Origin: Gossypium raimondii | Lineage: Eukaryota; Streptophyta; Magnoliopsida; Malvales; Malvaceae | NCBI RefSeq assembly: GCF_025698545.1 | Contig: NC_068570.1 | Span: 1,054,001-1,118,000 of the forward strand | DNA: 64,000 nucleotides | Reading direction: 5' to 3' | Shown: positions 44,341 to 56,300 of the stretch, in pieces | How the letters are laid out: the number at the start of each line of letters is the position of its first letter | How positions within the stretch are numbered: the stretch's first letter is position 1 | Notes under the pieces: generated by a model | Told to the model about the DNA's origin: nothing | Databases searched by the model: none | The model's input: only the letters and a program-made list of their open reading frames with translations | Made by a program: the position numbers and the translations under genes

Positions 44341-46414
44341 TTGGAAGTTTCCATTGATAAATATTAGATGTTTTTGATGAATAACATAGATTTAGAGCTT
44401 TGATTTTGTTGTGTGGTGACTTTATAAAGTGATTTTGTTAAATATTGATTTTAAGATTAAATTGTGAAAAGGTTAAAATATTAGGGTTTGATAGTGAATT
44501 TTGGGTTTATTAGGGCTGTATGAAGGCCTAGAATATATGGATAAATTATTGATTGAAAAATTAGTTAAATTGATAGATTTACTAATTAAGGGATTAAATT
44601 GCAAAAATTGTAAAAGTTGGGTAATTGTGTAAATTAAAAATAAAAGGGTATTAATTGTAAAGTGAATTGGAAATGAAATATATGCTAATAAGTGAGTAAT
44701 TTAATATTCTAGATCAAGATCCCGTAGATATTCGTGAAAAATAAAAATAATGAATAGCCCTAAACTTCTACAATTACTACAATTCAATCCAGGTAAGTTC
44801 GTAGGTTAAAATTTAATATTTGTATAAATTTGATGAACGATATTATGCATTTATTCTATTGTTGGAAACGAGTCATTGTTGGAATTATAATATTAAATTG
44901 GATATTTGATTTAAATGGAACGTGAGATTTGAATACATTCGTATTTTGGTGTATGATGGTATTGGAAGGAGACAACGACATTTTTTCCAAGTAAACCGGG
45001 GTTTAGCATTTGTTGTGAACTCTCGTGTTTTACTTTCTGTTAAGCTTTTACGAGCTTCTATTCAGGTTTCGAGCTTTTGTTGCGTATTCGTGAGGATAAG
45101 CTTTTATGAGCTTCTGTTGACGATGTACTCTTATCCGTAAGTCGTTCTTCGAATGGAAAATTTTGGTAAAGTGATTTATTTAATGAATTTGAAAGACATA
45201 TTATGTATTTTTGTATTGCTTTGAATACGGAAGTATTTATCAATTGAAGTTGTGAATGACAGAGAGTTGACATGGATGATTTTATTTATTTGACTTTTTA
45301 TAGTAGGTTCGGTAAGATTTATGTTTAACCCGTCGAACTTACTAAGCTTCATTAAGCTTATTTATATTGTTTAATGTTTTTGTAGATTTTCAAAAGGTTG
45401 GATGATCGGATCAGCACTCAAGTCACACTATCTAGCTTATCTCGGTAGTTTTTGAAAAATTCAATACGGTTTATATGACATGTATAGGCTTTTGTTCAAT
45501 TTTGGTCAAAATTTAGCTTATGTAAATATTATGAATAATATTTTGTTTATATAACAACTTACATATTGATATAAAATTAAGGTATGATTGTGATGTTACT
45601 ATAAGTGATATATGCATGTATGTAATTGAGTTGTAGTGAACTTTGGTAACTTAGATAAATTAGATAGGTAAGTTTGGATATTAGTGGACATATTTTTAAA
45701 TTGTCATTAGAGGTACTTATGGGTATATTGGTTGTATGTGATAAAAATACATGTTTAAGACTTGATTTTAGCTTGTGTTGAATGCCTTGTCATGGCTTGT
45801 TGATGTGTAAATTGTTGAGGCTAGGTTGGTATCAATTTGGGTGAGAAATGTGGCTTAGAAAATGACCTATTTTCATCCACAAGGGTAAGACACGGGCATG
45901 TGTCTCAGCCGTGTGTGACACAGGGCCAAGAGATACGGCTGTGTATCCCCTGTATCTTTTAGGAATGTAAGTCAGTATGCTCACACGGCCTAGCACACGG
46001 GCGTGTGACTTGACCGTGTGACACAAGTTAGAGAGTTACACGGGTATGGACACAGGTTGAGACACGACAGTGTGTCCCTATGTCGAATGCTCACACGGCC
46101 TAAGACAAGGGTATGTCTCCTGACCGTGTGAGTCACACGGCCTGGCCACACGACCGTGAGACCCCTGCAGTGTTGAAAATTTTAAATATTTCTGAAAAAT
46201 TTTCTGAGTTTCCGATTTAGTCCCGACTTGTTTCTAATATGAATTTCGGGTCTTGAGGGCTCGTTTAAGAGACAAAATATATGATTTTGATTGGTTTTAT
46301 TATGAGTATTGATATGTAATGAAATGTTTGAAATTTCTGTCTGATTGATCTGCAAACCCCAGTAATGCTCTGTAACCCTGTTCCAGCAAACGGATATGGG
46401 TTAGGGGTGTTACA
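44333..46414 (-). mobile_element. Gypsy-type solo LTR with CACACGG motif array
   Basis: On the minus strand it starts TGTAACACCCCTAACCCATA at 46414, a start common in cotton Gypsy LTRs. It runs to about 44333-44365. 'aactt' occurs on both sides (about 44328 and 46414-46418), possibly a target duplication. 45885-46160 carries many 'acacggccta', 'cacacgggcgtgtgac' and 'gaccgtgtga' blocks. No gag-pol is attached. The left end is approximate. Confidence 0.6.
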
Positions 46415-46517
46415 ACTTTAGCAGCCAAACATTTTAATTCATTTTTTAATTAAAAATGATGTGATGATAAAAAACAATTAAAACATAACACGCATACACA
46501 TTACCATCATACTGCAA

Positions 46518-46716
46518 AATTTGAAATTATTTTATAGACTATTCCTATCACATTATCTATGGTTCTTTTTAATTAAAATACGATATATCATCTTTTTTTC
46601 CACATCATATGTATATTTGGACTAAACTTCCAAATCAAAGATAATGTGTTTTATTTTAACTGGGAGGAACCATAGATATGTGATGAGAAGGCTCCATAAA
46701 ATAATTTTTCATGCAA
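46518..46716. mobile_element. small MITE, about 200 bp, just downstream of CYP-C
   Basis: Left arm 'attattttatagactattcc' + 'tatcacattatctatggttc' and right arm 'gaaccatagatatgtgatga' + 'gaaggctccataaaataatt' are inverted over about 60 bp. Its right end lies about 90 bp from the CYP-C stop codon, so it may be within or next to the 3' untranslated region. Confidence 0.75.
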
Positions 46717-46805
46717 AACATACAAAAAAAAATTTTGTATGATAATTATATTTTATTGTATAACGGGTAATTATTATATGATGTAGAAATTTGGATACAA
46801 CCAAA

Positions 46806-49102
46806 TTAGGTAGTGGAAGTGTAAACAAAAGCAGGGAGGCGAGGAGATATATAAACTTCTAATGGAGTTGCTTTAGGACTCGTCAATCCTGGTGCTTCAT
46901 GCATATCGACTGCTTCACCTGATGGGGTTTCAAACTCAAACCAATGTAACACATTAGCCAACGTAAGCTGTAAAACCTGAAGTGCAAACGAAATTCCAGG
47001 GCACATTCTTCTACCACTACCAAATGGAATCAATTCAAAATTTTGTCCTCTCACATCAAAGTCTCTGTGGGTGGTCATAAATCTTTCTGGTCGAAACTCA
47101 GATGGGTTTGTCCATATGTGGGGATCACGATGAATCTTGTGAAGATTGAAAATAAGCCAAGTGCCAGCTGAAACATCGTATCCATCAACTGTACAATCTT
47201 CAATAGCTTCATGGGTCGCTGAGAGTGGAGCAGGAGGATATAGACGTAGCGTTTCCTTAATGATGGACTGAAGGTACATTAAGTTCTTAGTGTCTGATTC
47301 TGTTACTAACAGTTTGTCCTTGCCAACATGGATGTCTAATTCTTGTTGGACCTTGTTCAATGCATCTCGATTATTAAGCAATAAAGCTAAAGCCCATGTC
47401 ATTGTAATCGATGTGGTATCTTCCGCAGCTAATACAAGAGACTGTTACATCATGTATCATAAAAGGATCAATATTGAGTGACTTTAAAGCTAAAATAATT
47501 TTATTAAAAGAAGAAAGAACTATACTTTTTTTACGGTATATATATTTTGGTATCTAAATTAAGTTTAAATGTTGAAATCAATTCTTTGATTTCTGTCGCA
47601 CGTTTTATCTATTTTTTAATAATTCTATTAAAAGTAAATGATATGAACTAATAGGTTGTTGCACATGGTAAATACATCAGCTAGATAATGATGCGGTTTT
47701 TGTGTCACGTCTCTAAATTTGATCCATATCACCCAATTTTAACATAATTAAAAAAAACAAATTAAAATATGTCATAAAAATCCAACTAAAAAAAGTAAAT
47801 ATCAATTTCAAGATTGAAATCTAATCTAAGTAAATAGAAAATCTATCAAACTACAATTATATTCGATAAACTTAAAATTTGTCAAAGAACCCCACTTAAA
47901 CTATTTGAAAACACAAGAGAAATCATGTAACAAGGCAACAAGTGTCCAATATTTTATAGGAAACAAAACTGGTGATCGGTTCAGAGTAGACAGACAACAT
48001 TAAAGAGAGCAGAAAGTTAACGAAAACTGCTGATGATATAAAGAAACCAAATCAAACAATACATTGACAACAAAGAGGGAATCATCAATTATGTGCAGGC
48101 AATAAAAAGATTAAATATGAATTATAATTGAAAATTTTGGTTAAGAAATGCACGTACGAGACTGGTGGCTTTGTTGACGGTATTAGCATCATGTTCCTCA
48201 ACATCATCACGGAGCTTAGATAGCATCACTCCCATGAAATCTTCCTCACTATTTGCCTCATTTTCAGCTATCTTTTCCTTGTGTTCTCGTAGCCATCCCT
48301 CAACAAGTTGGTCCAATTCTTTGGATACCTTCTTCATGCGCTTCTCTTCTCCGCCAATGTCAAACCATCTCAAAAACGGCAATGCATCTGCCACTACGAT
48401 CTTCCCAGATAGTTCAAAGAATTCGTCCACCGACTTCTTCCATTCCATGGTTTCAACACCTTCGTATGAATTCGGTATTCGTTTGCCTACAACAATCATT
48501 AGTATCACGTTAAGAGTAACATCTCCGAACCATCTCTTCATCTCCACCAATACTTTGTCACTGTTACTACTTTTCTTCTTGTTCCATAGTTGATATAACT
48601 GTTGCAATGATGTTTTCACCTCGGATTCCCTTACATGTTTAAGCAAGTTGAGGCGATGATTTGAGAGGAGCTCAACAGTGGCGAACTTACGCATTTGACG
48701 CCAATAAGGTCCATAAGGAGCAGTGGCGATCATGGCGTGGTTGTAACTTAAGAGTTCCTGGGCTACTGCCTTTGGACGAGTGGCGAATGCTTTATCATGT
48801 ATGGTGAGACAGTCTTTAGCAATCTCCCAACTACTCACCACCAAAGCTCTACGCGCACCCAACTTGATAGTGAGCATTCTTCCATATTGGTCAGCCATGT
48901 TACCCAAGCTTATATGAGGTGGTTGTGGCCCTCCTAAGAGGCGGAGATGGCCAATAATAGGCCATGCTCCACCAGCTTCCGGTGCTGTTTTCTTCGAGTT
49001 TGTGTTTCTTCTTGAGATGGATAGGAAAGAGAAAAGAAATAGTAGTGGAAAAGCAATGATTGCAACAATTGAAGTTGGTGTGACTGAATGGAAATAATCC
49101 AT
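46806..49102 (-). CDS. cytochrome P450, CYP82D family, CYP-C (intact, 526 aa)
   Basis: Two exons on the minus strand: 48158-49102 (315 codons) and 46806-47441 (212 codons with stop), intron 716 bp, GT/AG, phase 0 after KATSL. Residues about 5-30 form the membrane anchor (VAIIAFPLLFLFSFL), followed by a Pro-rich hinge (APEAGGAWPIIGHL). Catalytic parts in order: WRQ/F region YGPYWRQMRKFAT, I-helix AAEDTTS (about 320-326), ETLR (378-381), PERF, and haem loop FGSGRRMCPG with ligand Cys462. Length and motifs are normal for an ER-bound class II P450 monooxygenase needing NADPH-P450 reductase. Known of CYP82D: cotton members act in gossypol-type sesquiterpenoid oxidation and mint members hydroxylate flavones. 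The substrate here is unknown. It is the only intact P450 of the four in the cluster. Confidence 0.92.
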
Positions 49103-49159
49103 TGCTGAATTCCTACTTTAATCTAAGATCTGTATGCAATAGCAGAGATGAGGGAGTAG

Positions 49160-49167
49160 TATTTATA
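49160..49167 (-). promoter_or_regulatory. TATA box of CYP-C
   Basis: TATAAATA on the minus strand about 58 bp upstream of the ATG at 49102, giving a very short leader. Confidence 0.65.
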
Positions 49168-49424
49168 GGGTTAAGGATATATATTCCGTCTTTTTTTTTT
49201 TTGTTATCATTCATGGTGGAAACGTGAGTATATCGACCAGGAAAATTACTTTAATCGAGCGGAACTGCATCACTAAAAAAGTAAAATTATAAAATTAAAA
49301 TATAAATATTAAATTCATCAATTTTGAAAATTGTATAATTCAGTGGCGGAGCCTAATGGAAACCCAGGGCCATGGCCTCCTAAACTAGTAAAATGACCAT
49401 TTTACCAATAAAGGCTCATTTCCT

Positions 49425-49800
49425 GCTTTATTTATGGAAATGAATCACTTTTTTTGTTATTTACTGGAATGAGCCGAAAACACTGAAACGCGTCCATGTA
49501 AGAGTGTTTTAAGGGAAAATTCTAGAAAAACGCTTCCCTGAGGGAGCGTTTTGCCATGTCAGCACAAAACGCTTTTACATGGACGCGCTTTGCTGACGTG
49601 GCATAACGCTCCCTCAGGGACGCATTTTAGCTCGTATTTTTCTAGTGTTAGGGTTTTTTGCATGTTTAGTGCTTAGGATTTATGAGTTTAGGGTTTAAGA
49701 TTTTGCCACGTCAGCTAAGCGCGTCCACATCAACGCGTTTTGTGCTGACATGACAAAACGCTCTCTCAAGGACGCATTTTTCTGAAATTTCCCCTTAAAA
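49425..49800. repeat. repeat block with palindromic AACGC...GCGTT motifs
   Basis: Contains 'aaacgcttccctgagggagc' (49532 region), 'acgctccctcagggacgc' (49606 region) and 'acgctctctcaaggacgc' (49759 region), plus 'gacgcgctttgctgacgtgg' and 'aagcgcgtccacatcaacgc'. Several of these are inverted copies of one another, so the block can fold on itself. No coding frame. Confidence 0.6.
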
Positions 49801-49889
49801 TGCTACTATAATTTAGTGGGGCAGAATTCACATTGCGTAATTTGGAAATATGATACAGAATTTGAAGCTGTGTTATTTAAGTGTAATGT

Positions 49890-50366
49890 CACTACAGAAT
49901 TCACCTGGTTAGGTGATGTCACTGCAGCCTTTGTTCAACGGATGGCGTCCCTTTATTTGTCTTTTAATATATGGTTCAAAAGTGATTAATTCTATCTTGA
50001 CCGAGGAAAACCTAGTATATTGACCAAGGATAGTAATTTAGTGTAATATGATACAGAATTTGATGGGTTTATAGGTTGAAACGAAGTTTCATTCCAAAAT
50101 TTTTTGTAGTACGAGCTTATTTTCCGCTTAGGCTCGATCAGCCAAAAACAACCTCATTTCATTATTAAAAGATTAATAAAATAACAAAAATATTTTTAAA
50201 TTTAAATTTAATTATAAAAATATATGAAATTTCAATATACTAGGTTTTCCTCGGTCAAGATAGAATTAATCACTTTTGAACCATATATTAGAAGACAGAT
50301 AAAGGGGTGCTATCCGTTCAACAGGGGATGCGGCCACATTACCTAACCAGTGGAATTATATCAGTA
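49890..50366. repeat. near-perfect inverted repeat derived from P450 upstream DNA
   Basis: Left arm 49890-50022 and right arm 50233-50366 are inverted copies. The inner 70-80 bases ('gttcaaaagtgattaattct' ... 'gaggaaaacctagtatattg') look identical. The spacer is about 210 AT-rich bases. The left arm also resembles the upstream region of CYP-D (about 60738-60800: 'taatgtcacagcatcgcc', 'ttcaaccgatagcatc'). It lies 0.8-1.3 kb upstream of the CYP-C start. Confidence 0.8.
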
Positions 50367-50399
50367 GTGGAATAAGAAAATTTATTTTGAGGAGTTGGA

Positions 50400-51849
50400 A
50401 ATTCAAATTTGATTTTTAATTCAACTACCAAATTACAAAAACACTTGTCTGAGCCTGACTTTAATTTCTGCAACCTACTCATGTCATCCAAGTTAAGCTC
50501 CACACACATTTAGGATGATAATTGATAAATCATTAATTTTTTTCTCATTACAATCAAAATTTACCTTAGAGAATGTTAATGGTTAGATTTGAAACCTAAA
50601 TTTTAAGATATTGAGAAAATCATTGCTTGTTTCGTGTTTTATTATAATGAAATTGTTTTTCTACTTAGACCATCGAATTGAGTCTTAATAGATTTCGTTT
50701 GTGTTGAATTCGATCCATTTGAATGTGGTATATTTGACAAAATTAGAAATATGGGTTGACTTGGATATTAAGCCTCTCAATCTACTTCCTTGAGATGATT
50801 TGATTAGCATTGAAGTTTTATTATATCTTGATGATTAAAAACCTATTTTTTAGGGATAAATATCATAATTATTCAAGAGAGTTTTTCAAGTACTTATCTA
50901 CTGATTTAAAGGAGTTTATCTTGCTGCTATAAATGCCTACAAATAAGCTTGATTGTCCCTTGGTAAATAACGACAGAGAGAGCTGGGAGGTTTTCACTTT
51001 CTTGAGTTTTTCTCATTACTAGCCTTTGTTTCTTTCTTATGTTGAGAACAGTTTTTTGGGTGTCTTTGTTGTCAATTTTATTACGTTCTTATGGCTATTT
51101 TGTGACACTTTTAGATATTATTTGAAGAGATTTGTCGATTGTATTGTGAGGTATTTGAGTGAGTGATTTGTGACAATTGAGGTCAATATTGGGACTGCAA
51201 TTACTTCTTTGTACAAGGGGTAGGTTGATTGTGTCAATTCTTTTCTTCTCTTATTATTTGTGCTGCCTATTTTTTGTTCTAATTGCTGTTACAACGAAAC
51301 ATTAAGCAAAATTAGCTTCTCATATTGATAAGCTAATTATTTTTTCACATGTCAACATAAATCTTTAATATTTAGATTTTATTTAATTTGTAGAACACAT
51401 GCTTAAGAAGTAAAATAAAACTATATAAATGGTAATGAGTTTACAATAAACAGATAATATTAATATTTAAATATTAATTGAAAAAATAAGAAATAAATAA
51501 AATTTACCTTAATTCTAGCAATAAGTTAGTAGATGTGTTTACGAAGGCATATCGGTTGTAATATTTGAAAGGTTCATATATAAAACTGGAATGTACCGAC
51601 CTAAAGATATTCGGTGATATTGTGAATAAGGGGAGTCCAAAACATCATGTACTCTTTTCCTTTAATGAAAGCTTTGTCTTACTAAATTTTTTTGGTAAAA
51701 GTTTTTAATGAGACAACTTACAATAGAAAGTTGTATACTCTTTTACGTTTATTAAATTTTTATTTCATAGTTTTTTAAAATAAAAGTTCTAATGAGCCAC
51801 ATTTGTCATTAATAGTAATACAAAGGAGACTATTTCCCAACCCCTAATT
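50400..51849. other. intergenic DNA with LTR-retroelement remnants
   Basis: No gene is seen. 51655-51800 has 'catgtactcttttcctttaa' and 'ggtaaaagtttttaatgaga', a pattern known near the 3' end of Copia elements, partly repeated in tandem (51735-51800). Confidence 0.4.
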
Positions 51850-52242
51850 TGTGAGATATTTATAAGACTTGTATAGGTTTTATACTATGGGTTATAATAT
51901 TTATTTATTTATTAAGGAACTTGTAATTGTGAGTGTACTAAGAAAGTAACAAAGTGTTTTACTTAATGAATAACCTAAATTTTCGTTTTTAGGTGCAAAA
52001 GTGAAGTTAAATCAGTATATGTGTATGCGTGAGGACTTAAATAACTTATTTTGGTTGACTCTCATGATTTACGACCAAAAACATGTGGCAAGAAAGTGAT
52101 ACTATTAACATTGACATCCAACGCTTGCATACTCACAAGGCTCGGCTTGCTGATTTGGTTCGAAATTTGGAAACCTCTTCTTGGAAATAGGGGGAGAAGA
52201 GCTAGAATGCTGACGAAAAGGGAGAGAAAGAAGATATGCAAG
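51850..52242 (+). repeat. P450-flanking segmental duplicate, copy 2, left part
   Basis: Homologous to 41560-41960. Interrupted at 'gcaag|TGTCATGG' by the Gypsy element and resumed at 57921 ('caagtgcatggttaatcttc'). Confidence 0.75.
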
Positions 52243-52829
52243 TGTCATGGGTTGCGCGTCGGTGCTCGCAACCATGACAAACTGGTGCGATCCATCGTGT
52301 TCGAGGGAGGTCATTTAGCCCAACCAAACTGGTCCGTTGATTGGAGAGATTAAAAGCCCATCTCAACAGCCTGATAGAAATGGGAAGTGTTCTAGAAGAT
52401 ATAATTATGGAATCTTAGAGTTCTATTTGTATATAGCTGGTTATGTAAGCTTAGAGTTCTAATTGTATTCAGCTTTTAATTATAGCTATTGATATACTGT
52501 GAGGCTCAACTATAATAGAGACCTCTTTGCTCATTGTAGATTCATTGAGTTATTAATAAGAATTTTGAGAGTATTCACTCAAACTTTTCTCTCAAGTGTT
52601 CTTGCTTTTGTTCATCTTTCAAGGCTCGTTCTTACTTCGTTCTTCTGCTGTTCTTCGTGAAAATCTTAAGGGAATTCTATTGAATCCTTTATTGTTGCGA
52701 GTGAAGTTGACTTGGGCGTTTTTGCTGCTGAATCTTTTTTTGTTACAAGTTAGGCTGACTTAGGCGTTTTAAGCAGAGAAACTGCCTAAGGCCGCACGGA
52801 TCGCGTAGGAAAGCTCTAAGTCCGTGACA
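52243..52829 (+). repeat. 5' LTR of the chromovirus
   Basis: TGTCATGGG...CCGTGACA, 587 bp. Where the 3' LTR has CTATAAATAG this LTR has CTATAATAG (about 52511), a one-base loss inside the presumed TATA box. It also lacks the 14-bp duplication of the 3' LTR. Confidence 0.95.
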
Positions 52830-52831
52830 GT

Positions 52832-52843
52832 TGGTATCCGAGC
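52832..52843 (+). other. primer-binding site of the chromovirus
   Basis: TGGTATCCGAGC lies two bases after the 5' LTR. It matches the usual TGGTATCAGAGC site complementary to the 3' end of initiator tRNA-Met, with one change. Confidence 0.8.
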
Positions 52844-52868
52844 TAAGGTTCGAAGCCACCGTTGAAAG

Positions 52869-53390
52869 ATGTCAAAAGAAGTTGAGGGAATGGAGACCCG
52901 TGGGAGGGCTAGGAAAGCCAGTCGCTCAAGGGACATATTGTCAGCTTTAGAGGATCGCGTCGTCACTCTCGAGAGTTCAATGGGGGATATCAAGGAGAGG
53001 GTTGAAGATGTTGATGATAGGCTCCATGATGGACTGCAGTCCATGCAGGAGCAGCTTAAAGAGTATGTGACGGACAATATGAAACAGTTGACTGGTAGAG
53101 ATGATGCCATTGAGGCTATGGTGGTGGCCTTGAAGGGAGAGATTGCGGAGCTCAAGGGTGAACTCACAATCTACAAGGTTGCCTTGGGCAATGGTGGGTT
53201 AGCGGCCGCCTTTTAAGCCCAATATTGATGTTCCCAAGCCCAAAGAGTTTAAGGGAACAAGGTCCGCAAGAGATGTGGACAACTTTTTGTGGGGAATCGA
53301 GCAATACTTCTGTGCCAAAGGCATCACGGAGGATGTCACTAAGGTAACTACTGCTGCGATGTATTTATCTGATGTTGCTTTGTTGTGGTG
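52869..53390 (+). pseudogene. chromovirus gag, N-terminal part, two frameshifts
   Basis: The frame starting at 52869 (MSKEVEGMETRGRARK) encodes a coiled-coil-like N-terminus (ALEDRVVTLESSMGDIKERV) and stops at 53214. The gag reading continues in the next frame from about 53206 ([31 protein letters not shown]). Near 53388 it jumps again to the frame of the long pol ORF ([20 protein letters not shown]). Residues usually found between LLWW and the TWEEF block are missing, so the second lesion is a small deletion. Both lesions disable a gag-pol fusion. Confidence 0.85.
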
Positions 53391-56300
53391 GGTCTGAAAT
53401 TGAAACATGGGAGGAGTTTCGATGTGAGTTCAAAGCACAGTTTTACCCAGAGTATGCCGAGGATGAGGCTCGGGCAAGGTTGCGTCGGCTTGCGCAACAA
53501 GGCACTGTGAGGGAGTATGTACAGGAGTTTAGCGAGCTTATGCTCCAAATCTCAGATATGGGGGAGAAAGAGGCATTCTTTTCCTTTATGGACGGATTAA
53601 AACCGTGGGCGAAGCAAGAGTTGCAGCGCCGAGGAGTTCAAGAACTCACCAAGGCTATGTCAGTAGCAGAATCACTTGCTGAATTTGGTGGGAGGAAAGA
53701 CAATTCCAATTCTTCTAAGCCCAGATTAAAGGGTAATAGTGGGGGAGATAAAGAAAGGCCCACTAGGAACGGCGATGGTAAGAAATCTTGGGACAAGAGA
53801 AAGAGTGGGCCTATAAGGTGTTTCCACTGTGAGGGTCCACATATGATCAAGGACTGTCCAAAGAAGGTCGCTCTCAAGGCTATGGAAGCAAAGGGGGAGT
53901 CCGATATGGAGGATAACAACCTTGGATCGATACTAGGGGGTGTCGAAGATAGAATGAGCCATGGTTTGATGTTTGTAGATATCATTGTGGCCGGCAGAAA
54001 ATTGAATGCGCTCGTTGACACAGGCGCTTCTGATTTATTCATGTCTGAGGAGGCTGCTTGTAAACTGGGCCTCAAGATAGATAATGAAGGGGGTCGGATC
54101 AAAACAGTGAACTCGGAAAGTATTCCAATCAAGGGGGTTGCAAAGGGAGTGGATCTTCAGCTCGGCAATTGGTCAGGGAAGGTATCCATTAAGGTAATAC
54201 CACTTGATGACTATGATTTTGTGGTGGGACTAAGCTTCCTTGATCAGGTTAAAGCTCTTATTGCCCCTTCGAGCAATTACATGGTGATTTCAGATGCGAA
54301 ACATCAATGCATGGTGAAAGTGACAAGGAAGAGAAGCTTTGAGGGAAAAACACTATCAGCAATTCAGTTTGCTAAAGGTGTACGGAGAAATGAAGTCTCA
54401 TATTTAGCCACCTTGAAGATCGAAGAGACCGCTGAGTCTGTTAGTGAGATCCCGAAAGAAGTGGGACAATTGCTACAATCATTTCGAGATGTAATGCCTG
54501 CTCAGTTGCCAAAAAGTTTGCCACCCAAGAGGGAGGTGGACCACAAAATCGAGTTAGTATCCAATGTGGTGCCGCCAGCAAGGGCCCCCTATCGTATGTC
54601 TCCGCCAGAATTAGAAGAGTTGCGGAAACAATTGAAGGAACTTTTGGATGCGGGATTCATTAGACCATCTAAATCCCCATATGGTGCGCCAGTGTTGTTC
54701 CAAAAGAAACACGATGGGTCCTTGAGAATGTGCATCGATTATCGAGCTCTAAACAAGATCACCGTGAAGAATAGATATCCTATTCCTCTTATCGCAGATT
54801 TGTTCGATCAGCTTGGTAGTGCAAGATGGTTTACCAAGTTAGATTTGAGATCGGGGTATCATCAAGTTCGGATAGTCGAGGGGGACGAACCAAAGACAGC
54901 TTGTGTGACACGGTACGGTTCGTATGAGTTCCTTGTGATGCCTTTCGGACTCACGAATGCTCCAGCTACATTCTGCACCCTAATGAATAAGGTACTTCAA
55001 CCCTTTCTTGATCGTTTTGTGGTTGTTTACCTTGACGATATTGTGGTCTATAGCAAGTCGCTTGAAGAGCACGTAAGACACTTGAGGGAGGTGTTCCAGA
55101 CTTTGAGGGAAAATGAGCTGTTCGTTAAGGAGGAGAAATGCTCATTTGCCCAACAAGAGGTGTCATTCTTAGGCCACATTGTGGGAGGCGGTAAGATCCG
55201 AATGGATAAAAATAAGATTCGAGCCATTTCAGAGTGGGAGCCTCCAACCAAGGTAACAGAGTTGAGATCTTTCCTTGGATTGGCAAATTACTATCGCCGC
55301 TTTGTCGAAGGGTACTCCAAAATTACCACTCCCTTGACGGACATGTTGAAGAAGGGGAAGGTATGGGATTGGAATCCAGAATGTGAGAAGGCCTTCAACC
55401 AATTGAAGCAAGAAATGACGAAGGAGCCCGTACTTGTCTTGCCGGATTTTATGAAGCCTTACGAGGTACGTACAGATGCATCAGATTATGCTATTGGGGG
55501 AGTAATGATGCAAGATGGACACCCAATCGCTTTCGAGAGTCGAAAGCTTAACGAGACGGAACGTAGATATACGGTCCAAGAGAAAGAGATGACTGCGGTA
55601 GTACACTGCTTGCGCACATGGAGACATTATTTATTGGGTTCCAGGTTCGTGGTTCTTACCGACAATGTTGCCAATAGTTACTTTCTAACCCAGAAAAAGT
55701 TGTCTCCCAAGCAGGCTCGTTGGCAGGTTTTACTAGCAGAGTTTGATTTCACAATGGAATATAAACCAGGAAGTGCCAACAATGTTGCTGATGCACTTAG
55801 TCGAAAGATGGAATTCGCAGCAATCAGTCAACCTGATGGCTCTTTGTTGGAACGCATTCGAGAGGGATTGTCCCATAATCCTACGGCCAAAAATTTGATT
55901 GAGCTTGCCAAGGAGGGAAAAACAAGAAGATTTTGGCTTGATGGGGAGCTAGTATACACTCATGGACACCGCCTCTATGTGCCCCATTATGGGAAACTCC
56001 GTAAGGAAGTCATGAAGGAATGTCATGACTCGAAATGGGCAGGCCATCCAGGGATGCATCGCACTTTGGCCCTTTTGGAGGATCGCTATTATTGGCCTCA
56101 CATGGGTGCTGATGTGGAAACCTATGTGAAAACTTGTCTAGTGTGCCAACAAGACAAGGTTGAGTTAAAGACTCCAGCCGGCTTGCTTCAACCCCTGCCA
56201 GTCCCAGAAAGGCCATGGGAGAGTTTATCCATGGATTTTATTATTGGTTTGCCTAAGTCTGACGGGTTTGCTAGTATTCTTGTTGTGGTGGACAGGTTTT

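Noticed and set aside
45885..46160. Array of short CACACGG repeats considered as a CRISPR-like or satellite array
   Set aside because: Units are irregular, in both orientations, without constant spacers, and inside a plant LTR; CRISPR does not apply to a plant nuclear genome.
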